DNA of 64,000 nucleotides from Paenibacillus borealis (GTDB lineage Bacteria > Bacillota > Bacilli > Paenibacillales > Paenibacillaceae), in NCBI RefSeq assembly GCF_000758665.1, contig NZ_CP009285.1:7688001-7752000 (forward strand). The letters are read 5' to 3'. Positions 53,101 through 60,856 of the stretch are shown here, one piece after another. The notes under the pieces are model-generated. The model searched no databases. It was not told the DNA's origin and saw only the letters and a list, made by a program, of their open reading frames with translations. Both the position numbers and the translations under genes were made by a program. Positions within the stretch are counted from its first letter, which is position 1. Each line of letters opens with the position of its first letter.

Positions 53101-53912
53101 TCCTCCGGCGTAAAAATAATATTCCCGTTGTTCTCTCCGGCATAGTTGCGGTTGAACGCTGATTTAATATACTCGGACTCATTAATCACACTATAGGCGG
53201 AGGCTGCTTCAAACACCTGACGCACAGAAGCCTTATAATCATTGACCTTGGCTGAGTCAAGCTGGCCGTCTGTCAGAAATTGCTCCCAGGACTTTCCGTC
53301 CTTCAGATAAGAAACAACAGGTGCGCTGTTGCCCTGCGGATCCTTATGATCCTTGTTGTACAAGAACAGGAATGGGGAATCAATCTTGTTGGCAGTAACC
53401 GTCTCGCCAGCCGCGTTCACATAACTGACGTTGTGCTGCGGATCAGTCTTGTCGTACAGCGAAAGATTCTTCAAATACTTGTTGACCAGATCCACATATT
53501 TATAGGCATAGGGATTATTGCTGTCTGCAATGTCAAGTGTGGCCCCGTCCAGCTTAGTATCAAAATTATAGATCACAGGCACATTAATGCCTGTTTCCTT
53601 GGCAACCTCATTGATAAAACCGATATCCGCCTGTGTGTTCCCGCTCCAGGTGCCGCCAACCAGCACGGCATAGGTACCCTCACTCTCAAACAGATTGGCG
53701 ATATCTTCATATGTAGCCGTCTTATATACATGGTTCCGGTCATTCAGCTTTGGATAATTCTCATAAAAATAATTATATGTGCTGACTGCTCCAGCGCTGA
53801 CTGCTGGCAGAACCGGCTCTGCAGCCGCCTTGCCGGGGATACCCGGCAAGACAAGGAGTGCAGCCGCCAGCAGCGGTGCGAGGATTTTTTTTAGTTTTTG
53901 TTGTGTTTTCAT
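50181..53912 (-). CDS. Large SLH-domain surface protein with two thioredoxin-like domains
   Basis: A secreted wall-bound protein of 1243 residues. In order: signal peptide 1-31; thioredoxin-like domain 1 (about 62-200) with the active-site position reading TWSGNT; thioredoxin-like domain 2 (about 280-440) with SWCPNT, a single cysteine; four Ig-like repeats of about 80 residues (about 478-815), each opening with AAP(A/N)GLKG-type sequence and containing YKLSTVTAY and PGTYxVRY; a Pro/Ser linker; a beta-rich domain (about 855-1055); and three SLH domains to the end that bind pyruvylated wall polymer. The start M at 53912 has GAGGTG six bases upstream. The Ala/Pro-rich gene upstream probably shares its transcript. 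Function is unknown; both active sites lack the CxxC pair. Confidence 0.85.
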   Translation of the reverse strand: MKTQQKLKKILAPLLAAALLVLPGIPGKAAAEPVLPAVSAGAVSTYNYFYENYPKLNDRNHVYKTATYEDIANLFESEGTYAVLVGGTWSGNTQADIGFINEVAKETGINVPVIYNFDTKLDGATLDIADSNNPYAYKYVDLVNKYLKNLSLYDKTDPQHNVSYVNAAGETVTANKIDSPFLFLYNKDHKDPQGNSAPVVSYLKDGKSWEQFLTDGQLDSAKVNDYKASVRQVFEAASAYSVINESEYIKSAFNRNYAGENNGNIIFTPEDKDLVLEHVTYHQLQQILASDGNYALLFGGSWCPNTQAIIKYINEQAIAHNISKIYFFDTKLDAGLTVAESGNNTGTSGRANPHNNNELQIRTSNHPYANLYVDLVNTYLTNIKTENNQAAKPSVISYVNDLNQTVTGDRLQVPYLFTYNKDNKDAAGESAPILGHVELMYSWTNIQPGYVSSGYSDGARYINAIQALNTIYSRLAAVPTGLYGSADGTIRGANDQLEYKYKTVQDSVYEYQPAAGDTISGLDPGTYLVRYKATTGSQGPIIKPEGTTTIPYAAGEAVEVVVPLPGEQAAPAGLKGLPPTSAANTDGQISGARGPLSTEELQSLEYKLATVTEYTYAKDAPPVNLTPGIYQVRYIAKDEIPASPEVNVTIPAFTERQAAPAGLTGVKPTTWENKDGKITGTTGQLQIKLSTVTAYVYAGEGETTGLIPGVYDLRYPAKEGYTASPVAKVVVPGNIQEQAAPNGLKGVAPTSSENKNGAITGTTTALEYKLSTASAYTPAPDKEITGLSAGTYNVRAAAKLGYKASPDTSVVVPAYAPASNPDSGSGNNGGGTSVVPVPSASPAPSPSATTSGNTVTAVAAAAATTDTATGVTTASISAEAVAGLVNSAKAAEAEGKKAVLEIRVAAEANTKTAELSIPRSAFNEAASATNAGLKINILNVGQITFDATAVAGISAAADSGAILIRIAKVSLTEEGKAVLGDRPVYDLTVQAGDSKVTVFGGGKVQVSLPYTPLAGEQAHSIIVYNINQEGGLDVVQGKYNATAGAVEFVTTHFSQYIIAYNKVAFADIAETAWYNNAVSFLAARGITSGTDNSNYSPNGLVTRGQFIVLLLKAYGIAPESGAAANFTDAGTTYYSDYLAAAKNLGIATGSGDNQFKPDNQITRQELFTLLYRALNVLGQLPDPTKDLALSAYSDAPQVAVYAQEALQALVQRGVVEGDNGRIHPLEFSTRAEAAQVIYNLLAR

Positions 53913-53990
53913 TAGTTGCACCTCAACTTTATCTTTTTTCTGTACTTTGCAATAACCAGTCTGCCCGTCAGTTAGTAAGCAACGGAAATC

Positions 53991-54809
53991 TTAAGGGCAG
54001 ACTTCCTCTACAGCAGCCGGGGCCGGGGCAGGAGCAGGATTGCTCACAGCAGGCGCCGGGGCAGAGGTGTCGGCAGTTTGAGATGAGGAACTGCCGGAAG
54101 CCGGCGCTGAGGACGTGCTGGCGGCCGGGGCTGATGCTGGTGCGTTTGCACTCGCTTTGACTACCTCGGTTGTAGAGAATGTCACCTTCTTCTGAGCCGG
54201 CTGTTCGGTGGCCTGAGCGGCCGGGGCTGGGGCTGCCGTTTTAACCGGAGCGGCGGATGGTTGCACAGCTGCTGCCGTCTGCGGAGCGGCAGTTGCCTTC
54301 GGAGCGGCTGTAGCTTTGGGAGCCGCAGTCGCTTGGGCTTGGGCAGCTACAGCTGCTGCATCAGTCTTGGCAGCAGCCTGCGGCTGTGCCTCCTTAGCCG
54401 CAGGAGCGGCAGCCACTTGGGCCTTGGCGTCAGCCTGGACAACCTCTGCCGTGCCGGCGGATGCTGCCGCAACCGTCTTGCCGGCCTCAGGTGCAGAATT
54501 CACAGAAGCCGGCGCGGCAGAAGCTTTTGCCGTGTCTGCAACAACGGGCGCTGCTGGCGCCTCGGCCGTTTCTGTTGAAGCAGCAGTTGCCGCTTCAGCC
54601 TTAACAGGCTCCGCCGCAGGAGCGGCTGAGACTGCTTCGGCCGGAGCTTCCACAGGTGCCGCGGCATTGGCAGCTTCGGCTGCTGCTTCCACAACTACCG
54701 GTGTTGCGGCTGCTTCAGCCTTGTTGTCCTGCTTGGCGGATACTGCCGCATATGTCAGTGCCGAGAAAACTACGGCTGCAGTAATTACGGATACAGTAAG
54801 CTTTTTCAT
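53991..54809 (-). CDS. Ala/Pro-rich secreted low-complexity protein
   Basis: A 272-residue protein with a clear signal peptide (MKKLTVSVITAAVVFSALT, cleavage near VSAK) followed by a long Ala/Pro/Glu/Thr/Ser-rich region and ending EEVCP, with one cysteine at the penultimate place. Short repeats such as KATAAP are present. It matches no family known to me; it may be a wall spacer or an extended surface protein. Three in-frame starts exist; the ATG at 54809 puts the signal peptide first. It lies 78 bases before the SLH gene on the same strand, behind a leader with two attenuator-like modules and a strong promoter. Confidence 0.65.
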   Translation of the reverse strand: MKKLTVSVITAAVVFSALTYAAVSAKQDNKAEAAATPVVVEAAAEAANAAAPVEAPAEAVSAAPAAEPVKAEAATAASTETAEAPAAPVVADTAKASAAPASVNSAPEAGKTVAAASAGTAEVVQADAKAQVAAAPAAKEAQPQAAAKTDAAAVAAQAQATAAPKATAAPKATAAPQTAAAVQPSAAPVKTAAPAPAAQATEQPAQKKVTFSTTEVVKASANAPASAPAASTSSAPASGSSSSQTADTSAPAPAVSNPAPAPAPAAVEEVCP

Positions 54810-54877
54810 AGATGTAACCATCCCTTTCACTTTGCCCTTGGCAGTTTTTTTGGAAAACTAAATCACTCATCACAAAA

Positions 54878-54936
54878 AGACTCAACAAGACGCACTCTTC
54901 GCGCGCTCATTGAATCTCTGGCGTTCCAGTCGATTC
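54878..54936 (-). promoter_or_regulatory. Attenuator module 1 (hairpin overlapping terminator)
   Basis: The RNA from the minus strand can fold as GAATC-GA-CTGG-AACG-CCAG-A-GATTC (54912-54936) or use the last seven bases, GAGATTC, in the long terminator stem that ends at 54878 with CTTTTTG. The two folds exclude each other. Confidence 0.7.
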
Positions 54937-54990
54937 ATCTTAATGAATACTGCTCCTACAGCAGCTGCATCCCCCCTTTTGGATAAAAAA

Positions 54991-55052
54991 AGAGACCCAA
55001 CAAAACGCATGTTTATGCGCTTCTGTTGAATCTCTGGCGGTCCAGTGGATTC
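54991..55052 (-). promoter_or_regulatory. Attenuator module 2 (hairpin overlapping terminator)
   Basis: Same design as module 1: GAATC-CA-CTGG-ACCG-CCAG-A-GATTC (55028-55052) shares GAGATTC with a terminator stem of about 19 pairs that ends in CTCTTTTTTT. Conservation between modules is strongest in the small hairpin; the terminators differ in sequence but keep pairing. Confidence 0.75.
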
Positions 55053-55077
55053 CTAAAATCACTTGCGGATAAATTCC

Positions 55078-55106
55078 ATATTATTCATCCTTCCATCCCT
55101 TGTCAA
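55078..55106 (-). promoter_or_regulatory. Sigma-A promoter of the Ala/Pro-rich protein operon
   Basis: TTGACA, 17-base spacer, TAATAT on the minus strand. Transcription would start near 55071, about 20 bases before attenuator module 2, giving a leader of about 260 bases. Confidence 0.8.
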
Positions 55107-55166
55107 TTAAAATTTTATTTTTCTCATCTGTTTTATCGGATTAAATAAAATTAACATATTTATACA

Positions 55167-55195
55167 TTGACATTCATAAAATTTGTCTATAGATT
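55167..55195 (+). promoter_or_regulatory. Sigma-A promoter of the symporter gene
   Basis: TTGACA, 17-base spacer, TAGATT. An AATTTTATTT/AAATAAAATT inverted repeat lies just upstream (55111-55152) and may be an operator. Confidence 0.7.
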
Positions 55196-55246
55196 TGAAC
55201 TCATTATTCCCATCAACAAACTAGTCTTAGGAGGTCTTTAGCTGGA

Positions 55247-56614
55247 ATGAACAACATTGACAACAACTTATTGTCAGCCATTGAGACAAACTGGTATGGC
55301 TTCGTGGTTTCCATTTTTGTGTTTGCCATTCTTTATTTTTTGGCCCGCAAACGGATCGGTTTCGGCACCCGGGTACTGACCGGACTCGGAATTGGTCTGC
55401 TCGCGGGAATATTTTTTCAGTACTTTGAATTCGAAACCAATGCTATCACTACCTTCGGCAGTATTTATGTCAGTCTGATCCGCATGCTCGTTGTGCCGCT
55501 CGTATTCATTCTGGTGCTCAACAGCATATCCTCACTAACCAATCTTGAATACCTGCGTAAAATCGGAATCAAAACCTTCGCCTGGTTCCTTGGAACAACC
55601 GGAATTGCCTCTGTTATCGGACTATCTGTTGCTCTGCTGTTCAACCCGGGCAAAGGCATTCAGCAAGCTGTGCCAGAGGGCTTCACAGCCCGTGAGATCC
55701 CCACGTTCTCTCAGGTTATTCTCGATCTCGTGCCGTCTAATCCTGTAAATGAGGCAGCTACCGGCAAGGTGGTTCCGCTGCTTATTTTCGCTATCTTCCT
55801 GGCAGTGGCTATTATCAAAATCGGCTCCAAAAAACCGGAAGCCGTCAAACCTGTGCGCGATCTTATCGAATCCCTGACCCTGGTGCTGCACCAGGTGGTC
55901 AAATTTGTGATCCGGTTAACTCCTTACGGCGTGTTTGCACTGATTGCCGGAATCACGGCACGTTATGGCTGGGAGACACTTCAGGAGCTGGGCAGCGTCA
56001 TTGTAACCTCTTATGTCGCCTTGATTCTGCACTTTGTCCTGGTCTTTGGCGGACTGGTGCTGCTCGTGGTCAAAGTAAATCCGATCCGCTTCTTCCGCAA
56101 AGTGTATCCGACACTCACTGTCGCATTCACCACCAGAAGCAGCTATGCCACACTTCCGGTAAATCTCGAGGTTATCACGAAACGTCTTCATGTCTCTCCG
56201 CGGATTGCCAGCTTCGTCGCTCCGCTTGGCGCATCCGTCAACTTCAATGGCTGCGGAGGCGTATGGCCTGCCATTGTGGCCGTCTTTACGGCTCAGGTCT
56301 ATGGCATCCAGCTTACCGGAACCGACTATGTCACACTGGTGCTGGTTAGCATCATCTCCTCCATCGGGGTAGCAGGTGTACCCGGACCTGCTGTAATCTC
56401 AACAACCGTTGTATTAACGGCACTAGGCCTTCCGCTAGAAGGGATAGCCATCGTTGCAGGGGTAGAAGCGCTGATTGATATGGGCCGTACTGCAGTCAAT
56501 GCTACCGGAACTGCCGTCACTGCCCTGCTGGTCGCCAATTCTGAAGGTGAATTTGACCGCGAAGCCTTCAACCGCAACGATAACGAGGATGAAATTCTCC
56601 TGAACGTAATATAA
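55247..56614 (+). CDS. tcyP: DAACS-family cation symporter, TcyP-like
   Basis: Membrane transporter of 455 residues with about eight helices and two re-entrant loops. The family marks are LIRMLVVPLVFILVLNSISS, the loop AFTTRSSYATLPVN where acidic-amino-acid carriers have a Ser-rich motif, and NFNGCGGVWPA and AGVPGPAV regions. The SSYATLP loop and overall length resemble the cystine importer TcyP (YhcL) of B. subtilis more than glutamate carriers, but glutamate or dicarboxylate remains possible. AGGAGG lies 12 bases before the ATG. It is divergent from the attenuator-controlled operon. Confidence 0.8.
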   Translation: MNNIDNNLLSAIETNWYGFVVSIFVFAILYFLARKRIGFGTRVLTGLGIGLLAGIFFQYFEFETNAITTFGSIYVSLIRMLVVPLVFILVLNSISSLTNLEYLRKIGIKTFAWFLGTTGIASVIGLSVALLFNPGKGIQQAVPEGFTAREIPTFSQVILDLVPSNPVNEAATGKVVPLLIFAIFLAVAIIKIGSKKPEAVKPVRDLIESLTLVLHQVVKFVIRLTPYGVFALIAGITARYGWETLQELGSVIVTSYVALILHFVLVFGGLVLLVVKVNPIRFFRKVYPTLTVAFTTRSSYATLPVNLEVITKRLHVSPRIASFVAPLGASVNFNGCGGVWPAIVAVFTAQVYGIQLTGTDYVTLVLVSIISSIGVAGVPGPAVISTTVVLTALGLPLEGIAIVAGVEALIDMGRTAVNATGTAVTALLVANSEGEFDREAFNRNDNEDEILLNVI

Positions 56615-56635
56615 TCACGGTACATGCAATATGCT

Positions 56636-56825
56636 TAATTGCACTTTGTACAACTAAAGCATCTGATTTACAATCAATTATCCGTTTAGTTGTATTTCGT
56701 ACATTTAAAAAGCCCTTGCAGATGGGTTCTCACCGATTCGGGCAGATTTAGTTGTACAGAATACAGTTATAAGATGCAAGCACACCTTTTCGCTGTTTTT
56801 AATTGCACATTATACAACTATCATT
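56636..56825 (+). repeat. Divergent relative of the dispersed intergenic element
   Basis: Contains direct repeats TTAATTGCACxxTxTACAACTA (56636-56657 and 56799-56820) and TTTAGTTGTA (56685 and 56747). Block order resembles copies A and B, with TTAGTTGTA in place of TTGTTGTA. It fills most of the 56615-56994 gap; no gene is seen. Confidence 0.55.
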
Positions 56826-56907
56826 GAATTTCCACTTGGAACCTGCTGCATTGTTGAATCAGCTCATTTCCCTTGTGCAGATGTTGCACTAGAGCATAAA
56901 GACATAC

Positions 56908-56944
56908 AGAAACGGATACCGCCCATGGGACGGTATCCGTTTCT
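56908..56944 (-). terminator. Convergent terminator hairpin
   Basis: AGAAACGGATACCG with its perfect complement around CCCATGGGA. U tracts are weak on both sides; it probably serves the oxidoreductase gene and perhaps the symporter. Confidence 0.65.
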
Positions 56945-56994
56945 CTTTGAAAGAATATTTATTCATGAAGGGAGCTTATTATCTCCTGTGATGA

Positions 56995-57993
56995 CTACAC
57001 CAGGCTGATTCTTTCCCGCTTTCGGGCAGATTCCAGACAGCTCTCAATCAGCTTCATATTAAGCACCGGGTCCTCAGCGGCGATCCAAGGCTTGCCGCTG
57101 AACACCGCTGTGGCGAAATGATCCGCCTGCTGGACGTAAGGATTGGCTCCGAAGGCTTCAACATGCCGGGGCTCTCCGCTGCTGCCATACACGAAGAACT
57201 CCGCATCATCGAACCTGGCGTTGAACGGCATCGGGATTTCGATTCTCCCGTCCGTGCCGAGCACCTCCAGCAGCTGGCGGTTATATGCCCACATGCCGCA
57301 ATCGAAGATCAGGCTCCGCCCGCCGGGGAACTCCACCAGGCCGGAGGCCATCATGTCTACGTTATCATGCTCCGGAGAGAAGAGCGCCTGAACGGTTACC
57401 GCCTCCGGCTCTGCGCCGAACAGCAGGCGCGCCGCTGTGAGCGGGTAACAGCCGACATCATACAGCGATCCGCCTCCCCAGGCAGAATTGAAGCGGATAT
57501 TGGAAGTATCCGTTGCATCGTTATAGGTAAATGTGCCGCGGATGGAACGCAAATCCCCAATCTCACCGCCCGCTATAATCTCCTGCAGCTCTGTGATCCG
57601 CGGATGGTGGCGGTACATGTAAGCCTCCGCCAAATGGACCCCTGCCTTCCGGCAAGCTTCCACCATCTCGGCAGCCTCACGGCTGTCCAGTGCAATCGGC
57701 TTCTCGCACAGGACATGCTTGCCTGCTTCCGCCGCGCGGATCACCCATTCACAGTGCAGATGGTTCGGAAGCGGTATATAGACCGCATCGACATCCGGGT
57801 CAGCCAGCAGTTCTTCATAGCTGCCATATGCCTTCCCGATGCTGAACTCAGCGGCTACCGCGCTGCTCTTCTCAAGCCCCCGGCTGGCAACCGCAGTGAT
57901 CACTCCGGTCTCTGACTCCTGGATGGCCGGCATGACCGATCCTGTGGCGATCTGCGCACAGCCCATAATTCCCCAACGAAGCTTCTGTGTCAT
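56995..57993 (-). CDS. Gfo/Idh/MocA-family oxidoreductase
   Basis: NAD(P)-dependent dehydrogenase of 332 residues. The Rossmann start is LRWGIMGCAQIATGSVMP, the catalytic lysine motif is CEKPIAL, and AEAYMYRHHPR with GGGSLYDVGCYP place it with the D-xylose/glucose-fructose-type dehydrogenases of the family. The precise sugar is unknown. It differs clearly from the family member at 37171-38139, so the two are not recent duplicates. Confidence 0.88.
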   Translation of the reverse strand: MTQKLRWGIMGCAQIATGSVMPAIQESETGVITAVASRGLEKSSAVAAEFSIGKAYGSYEELLADPDVDAVYIPLPNHLHCEWVIRAAEAGKHVLCEKPIALDSREAAEMVEACRKAGVHLAEAYMYRHHPRITELQEIIAGGEIGDLRSIRGTFTYNDATDTSNIRFNSAWGGGSLYDVGCYPLTAARLLFGAEPEAVTVQALFSPEHDNVDMMASGLVEFPGGRSLIFDCGMWAYNRQLLEVLGTDGRIEIPMPFNARFDDAEFFVYGSSGEPRHVEAFGANPYVQQADHFATAVFSGKPWIAAEDPVLNMKLIESCLESARKRERISLV

Positions 57994-58067
57994 AGTTATA
58001 CACCTTCCTTATATTAATTCTTCCGCGTATACCCTATAAACACCTTATCATAGAATCGGGTATATCT

Positions 58068-59033
58068 CTAAGCGGGCCATATGGAGACCCATATAACAGC
58101 TATACCCAGCACAATGATTCTTGCCGCGCTCATGAGCATGAAATTCTTGACGGAGAGAATGAAGGTCGTACCTTTATGCTGTTCCTGGTAGAACCGCGCG
58201 ATGTTACGGCGCAGCGGAATCAGCGTCAGCAGGAGCAACAGCACCAGCACCGGATGCACACCAAGCAGGACCAGCACGATCAGATCAACAAAAGACACAT
58301 AGTAGAGCAGCTTAAACAGCATCAGTGCATTCTTGCGTCCGATATACACAGGCAGCGTATACCTGCGGTTATCCATGTCATCCTCAATGTCGCAGATGTT
58401 GTTGGCCAGCATAATGCCGGCAATCCCCAGGATGGCCGGCACCGAGAACCAGAAAAGGTACAGCACCTCAAGGAAGTTAATATGCAGGCTGACCCAGTTC
58501 CCCTGAAACAGAAGTGTCACCACCGCCTGCTCCGAGTGAATGTAGGCCGAGATGAAGATAATGACGAACCCCATGAACAGACCGGAGAACAGCTCCCCCA
58601 GCGGCATCCGCGAAATCGGAATCGGCCCGAAGGAATACAGGATGCCGATCAGGAAGGATAATCCGCCGAGCAGGAACACAATCAGCCCCGTCTGGGAGAC
58701 CAGAGCGATCCCGCCGCCTACGGCGAGCACCAGGAGGATGACAATCGTCGCCAATACCGTGCTCTCTTTCAGCTTGTAATGGACAATAGGGTTGTGGGTC
58801 TCGTACCCGTAGCCGTGGGTTTTTGCCGCTTTTTTGAAATCATAATAGTTATTGATCGCCGTTGTTGCCATATCAAAGCTGAGGAGCGATACAAACATCA
58901 GCGCGAAGCGCAGGATATAGAAGTCCTCGAACCGGTATAAGGCATAGAGTGTCCCCAGCAGCAGCGGCAGCATACTGGCTACCTTCGTCGGCAGTTCGAC
59001 AAACTTGAAGAAAGTTTTAATATTCACGGCCAT
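58068..59033 (-). CDS. UbiA-family prenyltransferase, second gene of pair
   Basis: Integral membrane enzyme of 321 residues with about nine helices. The two Asp-rich motifs are NNYYDFKKA, which keeps only part of the first motif, and NNICDIEDDMDNRRYTLP, which is intact. It most resembles MenA-type 1,4-dihydroxy-2-naphthoate prenyltransferases but the weakened first motif suggests another acceptor or a UbiA-type terpene reaction (inference). It is the last of three closely packed genes (gaps of 27 and 50 bases), so it probably belongs to the Fur-box operon. AGGATGAATGGCC-type spacing gives a modest ribosome site. Confidence 0.82.
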   Translation of the reverse strand: MAVNIKTFFKFVELPTKVASMLPLLLGTLYALYRFEDFYILRFALMFVSLLSFDMATTAINNYYDFKKAAKTHGYGYETHNPIVHYKLKESTVLATIVILLVLAVGGGIALVSQTGLIVFLLGGLSFLIGILYSFGPIPISRMPLGELFSGLFMGFVIIFISAYIHSEQAVVTLLFQGNWVSLHINFLEVLYLFWFSVPAILGIAGIMLANNICDIEDDMDNRRYTLPVYIGRKNALMLFKLLYYVSFVDLIVLVLLGVHPVLVLLLLLTLIPLRRNIARFYQEQHKGTTFILSVKNFMLMSAARIIVLGIAVIWVSIWPA

Positions 59034-59060
59034 TCATCCTTATCTGTCAGATGCGCACTG

Positions 59061-59834
59061 TTACTTTGCAGAGGTTGTAACCGTCACCGGCGACCATTCT
59101 GCGATTACCGTCTGCCCGTGTGCAGATACGCTGCCCTCCGGCGTCAGATCCTTCTCGGTCATAATGCCTAGTGCGATAGTGAAGCTGTTGAATTTAACCG
59201 GCACATTCTGCTCCCGCCGTACCTCTTGGCCGTTCACATAGAATACAGCCTCATTCTTGCCCCGGTGGTAAGTGATTTTGTAAGTATTGAATTCACGTGC
59301 TTTGAAGCCGGTATCCTCCGTGAAAATGCAGAAATATTTGGTTCCCCCGGTCTCGGGTACTGTTACACCCGGAAACGGCAGAATTCCGTACACACTGGCA
59401 TATTTATCGTTACCGGCGAAGAAATCAAGCGCGGCCCCTGTCGTGAAATCAAGCAAATTCAGCGAGACATAGCCGTCATACAGGTCACCCGGTGCTGTCC
59501 CCTGCGTACGGGCACGAATCTGCAGCTCGAAGCTAATCTCACCCTCTTCAGGAACCTCTACAGGCTGAGCCGAATAATACATATGCTTGGCATTATCAAG
59601 AATCTGCACGTGGTCGTTCTGGCGGCTCAGCTGAGCCCGCACATACAGATATCCATTACGTACAATCACGACAGCTTCCGGTTCACGGTAAGCCCAGAAC
59701 GAGCCGTCAGGCAGCGTGAAGCCGCCGGTTCTCCAGACCTTCCCCTCTGACAGAATAGTATGAAAATCTCCGATTACCGTTTGTTTGACCTCTGCAGCTT
59801 GTACTTCTTCACTACTTGGTTTGTTCTTGTCCAT
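59061..59834 (-). CDS. DUF6081-like beta-rich protein
   Basis: A soluble 257-residue protein without signal peptide. It looks like a lectin/jelly-roll fold: repeated beta-strand patterns such as AVVIVRNGYLYVRAQL, EISFELQIRARTQG, KYFCIFTEDTG and EAVFYVNGQEVRRE. It resembles the uncharacterised DUF6081 proteins seen in actinobacteria and some Firmicutes; this name is from memory and needs a profile search. It lies between two UbiA-type prenyltransferase genes in one likely operon, which suggests a role with their product, for example binding or modifying a prenylated compound. Confidence 0.6.
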   Translation of the reverse strand: MDKNKPSSEEVQAAEVKQTVIGDFHTILSEGKVWRTGGFTLPDGSFWAYREPEAVVIVRNGYLYVRAQLSRQNDHVQILDNAKHMYYSAQPVEVPEEGEISFELQIRARTQGTAPGDLYDGYVSLNLLDFTTGAALDFFAGNDKYASVYGILPFPGVTVPETGGTKYFCIFTEDTGFKAREFNTYKITYHRGKNEAVFYVNGQEVRREQNVPVKFNSFTIALGIMTEKDLTPEGSVSAHGQTVIAEWSPVTVTTSAK

Positions 59835-59884
59835 GGGTTCTCCCGCTTTCTGTAATGTAGTAGGTGCCAGTGTGTAGACGGTAT

Positions 59885-60805
59885 TTACAACAGTCCCTGA
59901 ATGAGCAGTGCCACCGCCATAATCATCCCGCAGCGCACAGATGCCCGCTGTGAGGCGCCCATGAGCGGCAGATAAGCGGCAGATGCATTCTGCGGCTGCA
60001 GGTTGCGGTAGACATGTACCGGTGCAATGGCCGTCAGCAAAGCGAGCAGCGCATACACAGGCAATACATCAAGCAGCACACAAACAATAAGGGATGCATA
60101 AGAGATGTAGAGCAGTACATGAGAGAAAATCAATGCTCTGCGTTCGCCCCACACCACAACAAGCGTGCGTTTGCCGGCCTGCTGGTCGGCTCTCCAGTGC
60201 AGGAAGTGGTGGTTGAACAGCAGCAGCGTTGTCAGAAGTCCGATCGGCAGAGACAGCAGGACAGGCTTCAGGCTGAACTCCCCGGTCTGAACGAAATACG
60301 CGCCAAGAACAGGCATCAGTCCGAACGCAAGGAAGATTGCAAGCTCACTGTAGCCCTTGCCTCGGTAACCGAAGCGCAGCGGCGGCGCGACATAGAAATA
60401 AGCGATCAGTGCACCGCCGGCGACAAACCACAGAATCTCCCAGCCGCTGTACAAGCTAAGCAGCAAGCCGCAGATAACTGCAACGGCCAGCAGACCCCAG
60501 GTCAGGAGCGCAAATAGCGACTCCCGCATGATGCCTCCCGACAGGAAACCGGAATTCGTAGATATGGCCTCAGGTGTATTATGCGCCTGCGTGTCGGTTC
60601 CGTTGCGGAAGTCCCACAAATCATTCACCATGTTGGAGAACAGGTGCGCCGCAGCCGCTCCGACAAAGGTTATAACAAACAAAAACGGATGGAATACTCC
60701 CTGCCATACATATGCCCCAACCGTTCCCAAGACAACCGGTATAAGCATAACGGGAATAACTCCAAACCGTGAGGCTTTCTTAAATATCATCCATTTTTCC
60801 ATCAT
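59885..60805 (-). CDS. UbiA-family prenyltransferase, first gene of pair
   Basis: Integral membrane enzyme of 306 residues with about nine helices. The first Asp-rich motif NDLWDFRNGTD is complete and of MenA type. The second reads HWRADQQAGKRTLVV: the usual first aspartate is missing but D-x3-GKRT is kept. It therefore may use an aromatic acceptor other than dihydroxynaphthoate. AGGAGATAATCC lies 12 bases before the ATG at 60805; a TTG in the listed longer frame would overlap that site. The gene is preceded by a Fur box and should be repressed when iron is plentiful. Confidence 0.82.
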   Translation of the reverse strand: MMEKWMIFKKASRFGVIPVMLIPVVLGTVGAYVWQGVFHPFLFVITFVGAAAAHLFSNMVNDLWDFRNGTDTQAHNTPEAISTNSGFLSGGIMRESLFALLTWGLLAVAVICGLLLSLYSGWEILWFVAGGALIAYFYVAPPLRFGYRGKGYSELAIFLAFGLMPVLGAYFVQTGEFSLKPVLLSLPIGLLTTLLLFNHHFLHWRADQQAGKRTLVVVWGERRALIFSHVLLYISYASLIVCVLLDVLPVYALLALLTAIAPVHVYRNLQPQNASAAYLPLMGASQRASVRCGMIMAVALLIQGLL

Positions 60806-60834
60806 GCCAAGGATTATCTCCTTCAATTATTATT

Positions 60835-60849
60835 TGATAATAATTATCA
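60835..60849. promoter_or_regulatory. Fur box
   Basis: TGATAAT-A-ATTATCA, a perfect 7-1-7 inverted repeat identical in form to the Bacillus Fur consensus. It lies at the predicted start of transcription of the UbiA operon. Confidence 0.85.
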
Positions 60850-60856
60850 TTAAATT

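Noticed and set aside
54316..54861. 181-codon plus-strand frame opposite the Ala/Pro-rich gene
   Set aside because: Mirror of an alanine-rich gene; only the minus-strand frame has a signal peptide and promoter.
54878..55052. Assigning the tandem modules to the known LicT/SacY RAT family
   Set aside because: The geometry is similar but the loop and internal-bulge bases differ from the known consensus, and no BglG-type gene is in view.
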